From an uncultured Pelagibacteraceae bacterium (GTDB taxonomy: Bacteria > Pseudomonadota > Alphaproteobacteria > Pelagibacterales > Pelagibacteraceae): a DNA stretch of 43,072 bases. The translations under genes were made by a program, and so were the position numbers. Location of the stretch: contig CACHRX010000006.1 of NCBI GenBank assembly GCA_902582385.1, positions 1 through 43,072 of the forward strand, given 5' to 3'. Below, piece after piece: positions 21,857-29,069 of the stretch; the stretch's first letter is position 1; each line of letters opens with the position of its first letter. Below the pieces are notes generated by a model, which had not been told where the DNA came from, did not search any database, and saw only the letters and a list, made by a program, of their open reading frames with translations.

Positions 21857-23677
21857 GTGGAAAGAATAATTACTAAATCATTTGCCAGATTAATGGGTCG
21901 AGGTACTCATAGAGGTTTCATTACTTACGAAGAATTAAGTAAATCACTAGGCAAAAGAAATTTATCTGATGAAAACTTGTCTCAAGCTTTCATTCATATT
22001 TTAAATGAAAATGTTGTTTTGGTTGAAAAAAAATCTGATTTTAAAGTTTTAAGAAAAAAAGAGTCAACAAAAGAAGAGGGAAAAACAATTGAAAAAAGTG
22101 ACGATCCAATAAGAATGTATCTTAGAGAAATGGGTGGTGTCGAACTTCTTTCAAGAGAGGGTGAAATAGCAATTGCAAAAAGAATTGAAGCAGGAAAAGA
22201 TGTAATGTTAATAGCATTATCTCAGAGTCCAATTACAGCATTACAATTTTTTGAATGGAATGAAAAATTACAAAAGGATGAAATTTTAGTAAGAGAGATT
22301 ATAGATATCGATACAAACTATATGGAGGATGAGTCAACAGGTCCTAGTGCTAAACAAAAAAATGCTGGAGAAGTAGATAAAGAGGATGGATCAACTGAAG
22401 ACGATGATGATTTTAATCCCACACTTGCAGCAATGGAAACTGAAATTAAACCAAAAGTACTCAAAACAGTTCATACTCTTACAAAAGAATATAATAAATT
22501 AATTAAATATCAAAAAGAAAAGTTGGACTGTCTCTTAAATTCAAAAATTTTTTCAAATGCAAAAGAAAAAGGCTACGAAAAAATAGTAAAAGACATACTT
22601 GAAAATATTAAATCCCTACAATTATCTCCATCTGTCCTAGAAGACCTTGTTCAGAAACATTATACAGAGAATAAAAAAATTATTTCTTTAGAAGGGAATC
22701 TTTTGAGGCTTGCTATGGATCATAAAATTTCTAGGAATGAGTTTATCAAGTTTTATATTGGAAATGAAATCAACCCTAATTTAAAAAAGTTTTTAGATAC
22801 TAATACAGTTTGGAAACAATTTTTTACAAAAAATAAAAATGAATTTAAAAATATAAGAGAGAGGCTAATCGAAATAAGTACAAAACTTGGAATGTCTGTA
22901 ACAGATTTTAAAAAATTAGTAAGCAGAGTACAAAAAGGTGAAAAAGAATCCAGAATAGCAAAAAAAGAAATGGTCGAAGCTAATTTAAGATTAGTTATTT
23001 CAATAGCAAAGAAATATACAAATAGAGGATTACAATTTTTAGATTTGATTCAAGAAGGTAACATTGGGTTAATGAAAGCGGTTGATAAGTTTGAATATAG
23101 AAGAGGCTATAAGTTTTCAACTTATGCAACTTGGTGGATAAGACAAGCAATAACGAGATCTATAGCTGATCAAGCTAGAACAATCAGAATTCCAGTTCAT
23201 ATGATAGAAACAATTAATAAAATTGTGAGAACTCAAAGATTAATTTTAAGTGAATTTGGAAGAGAAGCTACCCCTGAAGAATTAGCAAAAAAACTTAGAA
23301 TGCCATTGGATAAAGTAAGAAAAGTTTTAAAAATTTCAAAAGAACCAGTTTCTTTAGAAAAACCAGTAGGGGATGAAGAAGATAGCAGTTTAGGTGATTT
23401 CATTGAAGATACAAAAGCTTTGGCTCCATTAGAACAAGCAATAAAATCAAATTTAGGTGAGGCAACAACAAAAATTTTATCAACTTTAACTCCAAGAGAA
23501 GAAAGAGTTTTGAGAATGCGTTTTGGTGTAGGGATGAATACCGATCATACTTTAGAGGAAGTTGGACTTCAATTTTCAGTTACAAGAGAGAGAATTAGGC
23601 AGATTGAGGCTAAAGCTTTAAGAAAACTAAAACATCCTAGTAGATCAAAGCAATTAAAAAGCTTTTTAGAGAGTTAG
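21857..23677 (+). CDS. rpoD: RNA polymerase primary sigma factor (sigma-70)
   Basis: Housekeeping sigma factor, 606 residues. Region 1.1 is visible ([21 protein letters not shown]), region 1.2 as [21 protein letters not shown], an acidic non-conserved insert (about 165-200, with DEDDDD-like runs), then region 2 ([67 protein letters not shown]), region 3, and region 4.2 helix-turn-helix ([30 protein letters not shown]). The start is GTG at 21857; an in-frame TAA at 21833 prevents a longer form and no ATG precedes region 1.1. A perfect TTGACA stands at 21822-21827, but the possible -10 (TTTAAT, 21847-21852) lies only 4 bases before the GTG. tRNA-Val follows 8 bases after the stop. Confidence 0.97.
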   Translation: MERIITKSFARLMGRGTHRGFITYEELSKSLGKRNLSDENLSQAFIHILNENVVLVEKKSDFKVLRKKESTKEEGKTIEKSDDPIRMYLREMGGVELLSREGEIAIAKRIEAGKDVMLIALSQSPITALQFFEWNEKLQKDEILVREIIDIDTNYMEDESTGPSAKQKNAGEVDKEDGSTEDDDDFNPTLAAMETEIKPKVLKTVHTLTKEYNKLIKYQKEKLDCLLNSKIFSNAKEKGYEKIVKDILENIKSLQLSPSVLEDLVQKHYTENKKIISLEGNLLRLAMDHKISRNEFIKFYIGNEINPNLKKFLDTNTVWKQFFTKNKNEFKNIRERLIEISTKLGMSVTDFKKLVSRVQKGEKESRIAKKEMVEANLRLVISIAKKYTNRGLQFLDLIQEGNIGLMKAVDKFEYRRGYKFSTYATWWIRQAITRSIADQARTIRIPVHMIETINKIVRTQRLILSEFGREATPEELAKKLRMPLDKVRKVLKISKEPVSLEKPVGDEEDSSLGDFIEDTKALAPLEQAIKSNLGEATTKILSTLTPREERVLRMRFGVGMNTDHTLEEVGLQFSVTRERIRQIEAKALRKLKHPSRSKQLKSFLES

Positions 23678-23685
23678 CTTTAATT

Positions 23686-23760
23686 GGGCCGTTAGCTCAA
23701 TAGTAGAGTACTGCATTGACATTGCAGGGGTAGTTGGAGCGTAACCAACACGGCCCACCA
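23686..23760 (+). tRNA. tRNA-Val (GAC) with non-standard D- and T-loops
   Basis: All four stems pair: acceptor GGGCCGT/ACGGCCC, D-stem GCTC/GAGT, anticodon stem CTGCA/TGCAG around loop TTGACAT (anticodon GAC), T-stem GTTGG/CCAAC, and CCA is encoded. The T-loop is AGCGTAA instead of the near-universal TTCRANY form, and the 7-nt D-loop (AATAGTA) has a single G where GG is expected. Position 48 is A rather than a pyrimidine. U8 and A14, and a possible G19-C56 contact, are kept. The other tRNA in this window has normal loops. It lies between rpoD and a glycosyltransferase gene whose ribosome-binding site begins at the final A of CCA. Confidence 0.8.
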
Positions 23761-23769
23761 GAGGTAAAA

Positions 23770-24669
23770 ATGGATAAATATCTTAGCAAAGAAAAAATCA
23801 CAATTGGAGTTGCAGCACACGGAAATTTGATATCTACAAAAAACTGTATTCAAGCAATAAAGAATTCACTAGATGGTGTCTATGAAGTTATATTAATTGA
23901 TGATTTTTCACCAGACAAAGGGGAAATTAAAGATTATTTTTTAAATCAAAAAAAAGAGTTTAAGGAAATTAAAGTTTTTCATTTTTCAGAAAACCTGGGA
24001 TATACGCAAAGTGTTAATTGTGTTTTGTCAAATTCAACTAGTGAAAAGACTATTTTCGTTTCTAATGATATCTATATAACTCCTTTTTTTTTAGAGGAAT
24101 TAATTAATATATCAGATTTCAATGAGAATATTGGCTATGTAAGAGGTGTTTCAAACTTTGTTGATAATAATTTAGAAACACATAATATTAGTCTTAAAGA
24201 TAAAAATCATATTCACCTCAATGAAATTTCTAAAGAAATATTTTCAAAAGAAAAAAATAATTTTATTGATGAAGATTATCTAGTTGGAGATTGTTTTTTA
24301 ATTAACAGAAAATTGTTGAATAAAATTGGATATTTTGACTGTAATAATTTTAAAGATTATTTTTCAGATCTTGATTTCAGTATTCGCACTAAAGCACTTG
24401 ATTTTAGATGTGTATTGTCCAAGGGGGCTTTTTGTTATCACCATAGAAATATTAATTTTGATTATCTTCCAAAAAATGAAAGAAATAAAAAATTATTTAA
24501 AAGACAATATACTTTAGCTGAGGATTGGGCTCGTTTTAAAATCAAGTATAATTTTCCAATTAATTTGGTTTATCCAGGAATTAATAAAATGAATTTTGAT
24601 GAAATCAAAAATAGAGTTGGTAAAAAAGATTTTATTGAAAAAAAAGATTATTCTCAATATCTTATTTAA
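23770..24669 (+). CDS. Family 2 glycosyltransferase
   Basis: A 299-residue GT-A fold sugar transferase without a membrane segment. Opening strand TIGVAAHGNLISTKNCIQAI, nucleotide site VILIDDFSPDKGE, the DxD-equivalent strand TIFVSNDIYITPFFLEEL (here SND), VGDCFLINRKLLNKIGYFD (acceptor-side helix), and FSDLDFSIRTKALDFRCV (family 'ED.dl..R...G'). The start is ATG at 23770 with AGAGGT at 23760-23765 a few bases upstream; the frame also opens at 23734 but that would begin inside the tRNA. It is followed 26 bases later by a multi-pass membrane protein. The donor and acceptor sugars cannot be read; a surface glycan is likely. This pair looks accessory compared with the core genes around it. Confidence 0.8.
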   Translation: MDKYLSKEKITIGVAAHGNLISTKNCIQAIKNSLDGVYEVILIDDFSPDKGEIKDYFLNQKKEFKEIKVFHFSENLGYTQSVNCVLSNSTSEKTIFVSNDIYITPFFLEELINISDFNENIGYVRGVSNFVDNNLETHNISLKDKNHIHLNEISKEIFSKEKNNFIDEDYLVGDCFLINRKLLNKIGYFDCNNFKDYFSDLDFSIRTKALDFRCVLSKGAFCYHHRNINFDYLPKNERNKKLFKRQYTLAEDWARFKIKYNFPINLVYPGINKMNFDEIKNRVGKKDFIEKKDYSQYLI

Positions 24670-24695
24670 TTGAAATAAAATTATAAATTTATTAG

Positions 24696-25574
24696 ATGTT
24701 TAAAAAAATCAACTTTAATTATTTTTTCTATTTTTTTTTAATATTTACTTCAATAATCTTAATTGAAGGAGTCTTTAATCATTACCATTATTTATTTCAC
24801 AATTTTACTAGTCCGTCTAATTGGTATAATTGTACAGTATTTTATACTAAGCATCATGGAATATTAGATCAAATAAGTAGAACTATTTGGTTTGAAAATG
24901 GTATTGTCGAAAATCTTCAATTAATCTTGTTAATATTAGCAACTTTTTACTTTTATTTTTTCATGAAAAATAAGAACAATCTAAATTTCAAATTAAGTCA
25001 ATATATATATGTAATATACATATTAGGTTTATTGTATTATTTTTTTGAGGAAATGTCATGGGGTCAACATTTTTTTAAATGGGATACACCAAATTTAATT
25101 TCTGAAATCAACGATCAAAATGAAACTAATATACATAATATTTCAAATTTATTTAATCAGTTACCCAGAAATTTACTTTTGATATGGTGCTCATTAACTT
25201 TCTTAATCATTAAATCCTCATTTATTAGTAAAAATAGAAATTTATATTTATTTTTATATCCAAATGATAATTTAAAGAAAATTTCTAAAATATTGATATT
25301 TTTTACGTTAATCTTATTAATATATAAATTTTTTCCATCAAATTTATATTTGATTGATGCAGGCTCTCATCAAGAACCAGCTCAACTTATGTGGAAAAAT
25401 AAGATTATAATTAATCCTGAAATAAAAGATAAGATCTTAATTTTTGGCTTGGATATTTTGTCTTTTAAATTTGTTAGAATAGCTGAATTGCAGGAGCTAT
25501 TAATAGATTTTTACTTATTAACTCATGCATATTATTTATACAAAATAGTTAAATCAAATAATTACGAAAATTGA
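24696..25574 (+). CDS. Multi-pass membrane protein of unknown function with an EExSWGQ motif
   Basis: A 292-residue integral membrane protein with hydrophobic segments at about 9-26, 73-90, 102-117, 158-173, 196-212 and 265-280. Conserved-looking polar residues cluster at the membrane: FENGIVENLQ (Glu67, Gly69, Glu72), EEMSWGQ (118-124), then NDQNETNIHN (139-148: Asn139, Gln141, Glu143, Asn145, His147, Asn148) and a C-terminal ELQELLIDF (Glu264, Glu267). From memory the pattern 'ENGxxEWL ... EExSWGQ ... NxQxExNxHN' recurs in an uncharacterised bacterial family, often near glycosyltransferases. So many conserved acids, Asn and His suggest an enzyme or carrier rather than a structural protein, but no function is known to me. 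It follows the GT2 gene and precedes a tRNA. Confidence 0.65.
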   Translation: MFKKINFNYFFYFFLIFTSIILIEGVFNHYHYLFHNFTSPSNWYNCTVFYTKHHGILDQISRTIWFENGIVENLQLILLILATFYFYFFMKNKNNLNFKLSQYIYVIYILGLLYYFFEEMSWGQHFFKWDTPNLISEINDQNETNIHNISNLFNQLPRNLLLIWCSLTFLIIKSSFISKNRNLYLFLYPNDNLKKISKILIFFTLILLIYKFFPSNLYLIDAGSHQEPAQLMWKNKIIINPEIKDKILIFGLDILSFKFVRIAELQELLIDFYLLTHAYYLYKIVKSNNYEN

Positions 25575-25762
25575 TGTGTGGGTTAGTATCATATTTCAAC
25601 CTGAATGAATTTTTAGCCAGGTTCTTCTGACTGCTATGGGAAATGATATTATTCATCAGATAATAATAAAATTACAAATCTAATAAAATTGTGCTAAAGC
25701 AAAATAAAACATCTGTTCTTGTCTAATTCTTGAAAGTGTTGTAAGTACATATTCAACTTTAA

Positions 25763-25839
25763 GGGCCTGTAGCTCAGTTGGTTAGAGCAGTACACTCATA
25801 ATGTATTGGTCCCAGGTTCGAGTCCTGGCGGGCCCACCA
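25763..25839 (+). tRNA. tRNA with CAT anticodon (elongator Met or lysidine-type Ile2)
   Basis: A complete 77-nt cloverleaf: acceptor GGGCCTG/CGGGCCC, D-arm GCTC..GAGC with loop AGTTGGTTA, anticodon stem GTACA/TGTAT around CTCATAA, T-arm CCAGG/CCTGG with the canonical TTCGAGT loop, and an encoded CCA. The acceptor and T-arm look more like the tRNA-Ile2 that is modified by TilS than an elongator tRNA-Met, but CAT anticodons cannot be assigned by sequence alone. It is not an initiator: it lacks the three G-C pairs below the anticodon and the unpaired first acceptor base. Confidence 0.93.
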
Positions 25840-25851
25840 AAAACGTGATTA

Positions 25852-26436
25852 TTAATTAGAAAATTCTTCTAGAGTTTTGAACAATGCGTTAATGTTACCA
25901 TTGTTAGAATTTAAGACTGAAGCAAATTCTTCCTTCTGAGTTCTTGCCAAACTTAGTCCCTCAATTATTAGATCTCTAATTAATGGGTTTTCAGGATCTT
26001 TAGTATAAACTCTCCAATCTATTTTTATTTCAGGCCTTTCATCAGTAGCCTTTAAAACACTTTTCACAATAGTGTAATTTTTATTAAGAATTTCTTTTTC
26101 TTGAACATCTATCTCAGGATTAGTGTATTCTGCTAACCTGCTAGAAAAACTTTTCAAAAAATATTGCTCAAATAATGAGGTGTATTTAACTTTTTGTTCG
26201 TCAGTTAAATTTTTTCTAGTGGCGCCCAGTGTATAAAAACCAATGCCCTGAATATCAACAGTATCTTTAGCAATTGATTTCAATTTTTCTATTTTTTGAT
26301 CTTTTGTTATATTTTCAGAAAGTAGTTTAGAAGCTCTATTAACTGTAGACTGAACAAAAATATCAGGCTCTATAGAAAATGAATTAGTTGAGAATATTGT
26401 TAATATAAAAATAATTGATATTAATTTATTAGACAT
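25852..26436 (-). CDS. mlaC: MlaC-type periplasmic phospholipid-binding protein
   Basis: Periplasmic carrier of the Mla pathway, moving phospholipids between the MlaA outer-membrane complex and the inner-membrane MlaFEDB transporter. With the ATG at 26436 the protein has 194 residues and begins with a clean signal peptide (MSNKLISIIFILTIFSTNSFS). The frame also opens at 26478, but that start lies in the end of mlaA and would put a charged leader before the signal sequence. Family features: DIQGIGFYTLGATRKNLTDEQKVKYTSLFEQYFLKSF, then the beta-sheet part with VKSVLKATDERPEIKIDWRVYTKD and LIRDLIIEGLSLARTQKEEFASVL. It follows mlaA after 20 bases. MlaFED genes are not in the window. Confidence 0.88.
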   Translation of the reverse strand: MSNKLISIIFILTIFSTNSFSIEPDIFVQSTVNRASKLLSENITKDQKIEKLKSIAKDTVDIQGIGFYTLGATRKNLTDEQKVKYTSLFEQYFLKSFSSRLAEYTNPEIDVQEKEILNKNYTIVKSVLKATDERPEIKIDWRVYTKDPENPLIRDLIIEGLSLARTQKEEFASVLNSNNGNINALFKTLEEFSN

Positions 26437-26456
26437 TAGAGCTTTAAGATTAATAA

Positions 26457-27242
26457 TTAGTTTTCTATTTCTTCCCAATCACTATCATTTTGTGTATTCG
26501 TGACTCTCTTACTATTCAATATTTTTTGTTGTCGATCTTGTAAATATAAACTTTTAACCGATGCATAAAAATCCAAAGAATTTTTTTCTAAATTTTCAAT
26601 TGAATCATAATTTTTTGCTCTGAAATCTACGCCCGCCGTACCTTTTGAGGTATAATAGTTTGCATCGTTAAAGTACTGTGTATCATTTTTAACAGTTACA
26701 TTATACCAAGGATCTCCTCCAAAAAAATTTAGAGTAGAAGCTACAGCATCTCTTGCAGTACTAGGACCTAAAATTGGCAAAACAACATAGCAGCCCGGAC
26801 CAGCACCCATTTTAGCAAAAGATTGTCCATAATCCTCTTTTTCATAACCTGTAAGACCAAAGTTTTCAGCAACATCCATAATACCTAAAACACCAATAGT
26901 GGTATTGATAATGAATCTTCCTGTATTGATACTCGCTTGTTTGAAATCCCCTTGTAAAATATTATTAGGTATAGTTGCTAAGTGAGATAAATTTTCTAGA
27001 GAATTACTAACACCTGTTTTAGCTGGAGATGGCAATTTTCTATAAACTTTTGCTAGCGGTTTAAAAATTACTCCATCCAATGTTTGATTTAGAGCAAAAC
27101 TTGCTCTGTTAAATCCCTCCCAACATTCTTTTATCTCAGCTGGATTATTTTTTTTTAATAATAACTCACCATCTGATGAGGCACTAACATTTACAGTTAG
27201 CGCGATAGTTGTAATTAAAATTAATGAAATTTTTCTAATCAT
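26457..27242 (-). CDS. mlaA: MlaA/VacJ outer-membrane lipid-asymmetry protein, apparently not a lipoprotein
   Basis: MlaA removes misplaced phospholipids from the outer leaflet and hands them to MlaC. 261 residues. Family core: ECWEGFNRASFALNQTLDGVIFKPLAKVYRKLPSPAKTGVSNSLENL, NTGRFIINTTIGVLGIMDVAENFGL, DYGQSFAKMGAGPGCYVVLPILGPSTARDAV. The export signal MIRKISLILITTIALTVNVSA is clear, but no cysteine follows it (the first Cys is at 39), so the lipobox of E. coli MlaA is missing and a signal-peptidase-I product is predicted. First gene of mlaA-mlaC. A promoter sits close upstream (TTTACA, 16 bp, TATAAG) and ends 7 bases before the ATG. Confidence 0.92.
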   Translation of the reverse strand: MIRKISLILITTIALTVNVSASSDGELLLKKNNPAEIKECWEGFNRASFALNQTLDGVIFKPLAKVYRKLPSPAKTGVSNSLENLSHLATIPNNILQGDFKQASINTGRFIINTTIGVLGIMDVAENFGLTGYEKEDYGQSFAKMGAGPGCYVVLPILGPSTARDAVASTLNFFGGDPWYNVTVKNDTQYFNDANYYTSKGTAGVDFRAKNYDSIENLEKNSLDFYASVKSLYLQDRQQKILNSKRVTNTQNDSDWEEIEN

Positions 27243-27249
27243 TATTGTT

Positions 27250-27277
27250 CTTATAATGTAATTTAAATTGATGTAAA
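27250..27277 (-). promoter_or_regulatory. Putative mlaA promoter placing the start site at the ATG
   Basis: On the minus strand TTTACA (27277-27272, 5 of 6), 16 bp, TATAAG (27255-27250, 5 of 6), then 7 bases to the mlaA ATG at 27242. A start 7 bases past the -10 would give a leaderless or nearly leaderless mRNA. Confidence 0.45.
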
Positions 27278-27305
27278 TTAAGAATTGTACTTAAATTAAG
27301 CAAAA

Positions 27306-28037
27306 ATGTGGCCTAAAATAACAAAAAATTACTCACCTAACTTTAGCTTACCTAAAAGAGCAAAGAAAAAAATTCAATTTATTATCATCCATTACACTGG
27401 AATGAAAAAAGAAATTTCAGCAATCAAAAAATTATGTGATCACAAATCTAAAGTAAGTGCTCATTATTTTATTAAAAAAAATGGGGAAATAATTAACCTT
27501 GTTCCTGACTTGTATGAAGCTTGGCATGCAGGAAAATCAAATTGGAAAAGATATAACTCTCTTAACAAAAACTCAATTGGTATCGAAATACAAAATCAAG
27601 GACACCAATTTAGGTATGAAAAATTTTCATTAAAACAAATAAATTCTTTAATAAGATTGATAAAGAAACTAGTAAAATTATATAAAATAAACAGTAATAA
27701 TATTTTGGGTCATTCTGACATAGCCCCAGAAAGAAAAAAAGATCCAGGTGAAAAATTTCCATGGAAATATTTGGGAAAAAATAAGTTGGTTAAATGGCAT
27801 AACTTAAACGATAAAAGTCTTAAAAAACTCAGGTTAAAAAAATTAACTAATCTTGAGGAAAAACAATTCTTAAACAATATTTACTCTATTGGATATAATA
27901 GAATTAAGAATTTAAGATTAAGTCAAAGTAATAAAATTTTATTCCAATCATTTCAAAGAAGATTTAGGCAAAATTTAATTAATGGAAAATCTGATAAAGA
28001 ATGTCTGATTATTAGTAAAAACCTTGTAAAATATTAG
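27306..28037 (+). CDS. N-acetylmuramoyl-L-alanine amidase, Amidase_2 (AmpD/AmiD) type
   Basis: Zinc amidase that cuts between MurNAc (or anhydroMurNAc) and L-Ala. 243 residues. Zinc ligands are recognisable: His29 in IIIHYTG, His136 in LGHSDIAPERKKDPG and Asp146, with Glu94 in IGIEIQNQG as a probable catalytic residue; SAHYFIKKNG and AWHAGKS are family loops. There is no signal peptide, so it probably acts in the cytoplasm on recycled muropeptides like AmpD. The C-terminal 75 residues are basic and helical and look like the peptidoglycan-binding-type tail of the AmiD group (LEEKQFLNNIYSIGYN, FQRRFRQNLINGKSD). It is divergent from mlaA and ends about 40 bases before rnpB. Confidence 0.88.
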   Translation: MWPKITKNYSPNFSLPKRAKKKIQFIIIHYTGMKKEISAIKKLCDHKSKVSAHYFIKKNGEIINLVPDLYEAWHAGKSNWKRYNSLNKNSIGIEIQNQGHQFRYEKFSLKQINSLIRLIKKLVKLYKINSNNILGHSDIAPERKKDPGEKFPWKYLGKNKLVKWHNLNDKSLKKLRLKKLTNLEEKQFLNNIYSIGYNRIKNLRLSQSNKILFQSFQRRFRQNLINGKSDKECLIISKNLVKY

Positions 28038-28067
28038 ATAATTACTGTTGAAAAAAATTATATAAAT

Positions 28068-28073
28068 TATAAA
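28068..28073 (+). promoter_or_regulatory. Probable -10 of the rnpB promoter
   Basis: TATAAA sits 7 bases before the expected 5' end of RNase P RNA at about 28080. The -35 is unclear: TTGAAA at 28048-28053 would leave only a 14-bp spacer. Confidence 0.35.
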
Positions 28074-28079
28074 TTGTCA

Positions 28080-28440
28080 CTGCCAGATAAATGACTTGTC
28101 ACTTTAATTTATTTTAAAGAGGAAAGTCCGGGCTCCGCAAGGATACAGTGCCAGGTAATACCTGGCGGGGGAAACCCCAGGGACAGTGCCACAGAAAATA
28201 AACCGCCATAACATGGCAAGGGTGAAAAGGTGTGGTAAGAGCACACCGGTTCTATTGGTAACAATGAACGCTGGAAAACCCCACTGGGAGCAAGACTAAG
28301 TAGAGATGACATTGTTGAAAAACTAAAAGCCATCCTTGGCTAGTCATCAGGGTTAGTTGCTTGAGCTTAAGAGTGATCTTAAGCCTAGACAAATGATAAG
28401 TTTAAATGACAGAACCCGGCTTATAGTTTATCTGGCAAAT
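28080..28440 (+). ncRNA. rnpB: RNase P RNA (catalytic subunit)
   Basis: The ribozyme that trims tRNA 5' leaders. The ends pair perfectly as helix P1: 28081-28091 (TGCCAGATAAA) with 28427-28437 (TTTATCTGGCA). The conserved core is present: GAGGAAAGTCCGGGCTCC at 28120-28137, the ACAGTGCC and GGGTGAAAAGG segments, the AGTAGAGATGA region and the 3' ACAGAACCCGGCTTATAG that forms P4 with the 5' core. The length of about 360 nt is type A. It occupies most of the 559-base gap between the amidase gene and mraZ. The RNA begins shortly downstream of a TATAAA. No clear hairpin terminator follows; the dcw promoter begins about 75 bases later. Confidence 0.96.
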
Positions 28441-28509
28441 CTTCTTTAAAACTTTTTATAAATGTTCACGTTTTGACTCACTTTTTATAGGTCTAATAAT
28501 CTTAAATAA

Positions 28510-28521
28510 CCCAAATTTGGG
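28510..28521. promoter_or_regulatory. 12-bp perfect palindrome upstream of the dcw promoter
   Basis: CCCAAATTTGGG is a perfect palindrome just upstream of the mraZ -35. It contains one TGGG half-site in each direction, the element recognised by MraZ, so it may be an auxiliary operator; a site for another dimeric regulator is equally possible. Confidence 0.4.
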
Positions 28522-28525
28522 GCTA

Positions 28526-28554
28526 TTGACTCTGTTCAAAAAAACCCATAATAT
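28526..28554 (+). promoter_or_regulatory. Promoter of the mraZ-dcw cluster
   Basis: TTGACT (28526-28531, 5 of 6), a 17-bp spacer and TAATAT (28549-28554); CATAAT at 28547-28552 is an alternative -10. The start would be near 28561, 36 bases before the mraZ ATG. The first MraZ repeat lies immediately upstream of the -10. Confidence 0.55.
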
Positions 28555-28568
28555 CCCATATATTCCCA
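28545..28568 (-). promoter_or_regulatory. Triple MraZ operator (three TGGG repeats, 10-bp period)
   Basis: CCCA occurs at 28545-28548, 28555-28558 and 28565-28568, exactly 10 bp apart; read on the minus strand these are TGGGN repeats separated by 5 bases. This is the arrangement reported for E. coli MraZ, which represses its own dcw promoter through such repeats. They straddle the -10 and predicted start site, as autorepression needs. The family rule is known; occupancy here is inferred. Confidence 0.65.
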
Positions 28569-28596
28569 AATTAAGGAATATAAAAATTTATGAATT

Positions 28597-29052
28597 ATGT
28601 TTTTATCGAGTTACGAAAACAAATTAGACAAGAAAGGGAGGGTGTCAGTGCCTGCAAATTTTAGGTCTTACCTGTCCAATCTCGGTTATAATGGAGTAAT
28701 TTGTTACCCATCATTTAATAATCAATCCATAGAAGCTTGGCCACAAGATAGAATAGAAAAGATTTCGAACACAATTGACTCATTAAATCCCTTTGAAGAA
28801 AAAAGAGATTTTTTTGCAACTTCAATTTTATCTGAAAGTATTAACTTACAATTTGACAGTGAGGGAAGAATCACACTTACAACAAAGTTATTAAAACATG
28901 CAAAAATAAAAAATAGTATGTTGTTTGTTGGTCAAGGAAAAATATTCCAGATATGGGAGCCAACAGCTTTTGAAAAATTTAAGGTTAACGCAAAGAAAAA
29001 ATCAAATTTAAATCGTGCTAGCCTTAAGTGGGAGCATCAATTAAATAAATAA
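28597..29052 (+). CDS. mraZ: Transcriptional regulator MraZ
   Basis: A 151-residue DNA-binding protein with two AbrB-like SpoVT swapped-hairpin domains, forming rings in crystals, and the repressor of the dcw cluster in E. coli. First half: MFLSSYENKLDKKGRVSVPANFRSYL, with the DxKGRVxVP motif. Second half: INLQFDSEGRITLTTKLLKHAKI, the matching DxxGRI motif, followed by MLFVGQGKIFQIWEPTAFEKF. The ATG at 28597 fits the family's 'MFL(S/G)xYEN' start. It opens the division and wall cluster and lies directly under its own likely operator. ftsZ follows 17 bases later. Confidence 0.94.
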   Translation: MFLSSYENKLDKKGRVSVPANFRSYLSNLGYNGVICYPSFNNQSIEAWPQDRIEKISNTIDSLNPFEEKRDFFATSILSESINLQFDSEGRITLTTKLLKHAKIKNSMLFVGQGKIFQIWEPTAFEKFKVNAKKKSNLNRASLKWEHQLNK

Positions 29053-29053
29053 C

Positions 29054-29060
29054 GAGGGGG
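29054..29060 (+). promoter_or_regulatory. Strong Shine-Dalgarno sequence of ftsZ
   Basis: GAGGGGG, 9 bases before the ftsZ ATG, right after the mraZ stop. Most genes in this window have no clear purine box, so ftsZ appears set up for high translation independent of mraZ. Confidence 0.6.
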
Positions 29061-29069
29061 ATAAACAAA

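Noticed and set aside
23734-23769. Longer start for the GT2 gene
   Set aside because: It would begin inside tRNA-Val; the ATG at 23770 has a good AGAGGT box directly ahead.
25575-25762. Spacer before tRNA-CAT, examined for a small RNA or coding gene
   Set aside because: It contains weak inverted repeats (AACCTG/CAGGTT at 25598-25623 and TATTATT/AATAATA near 25648-25670), but no conserved riboswitch core, convincing promoter or open frame.
26437-26478. Longer start for mlaC
   Set aside because: It lies mostly within mlaA and puts charged residues ahead of an otherwise perfect signal peptide.
28109-28333. Open frame of 74 codons on the minus strand
   Set aside because: It is entirely antisense to RNase P RNA; proteins predicted from rnpB are a well-known annotation artefact.
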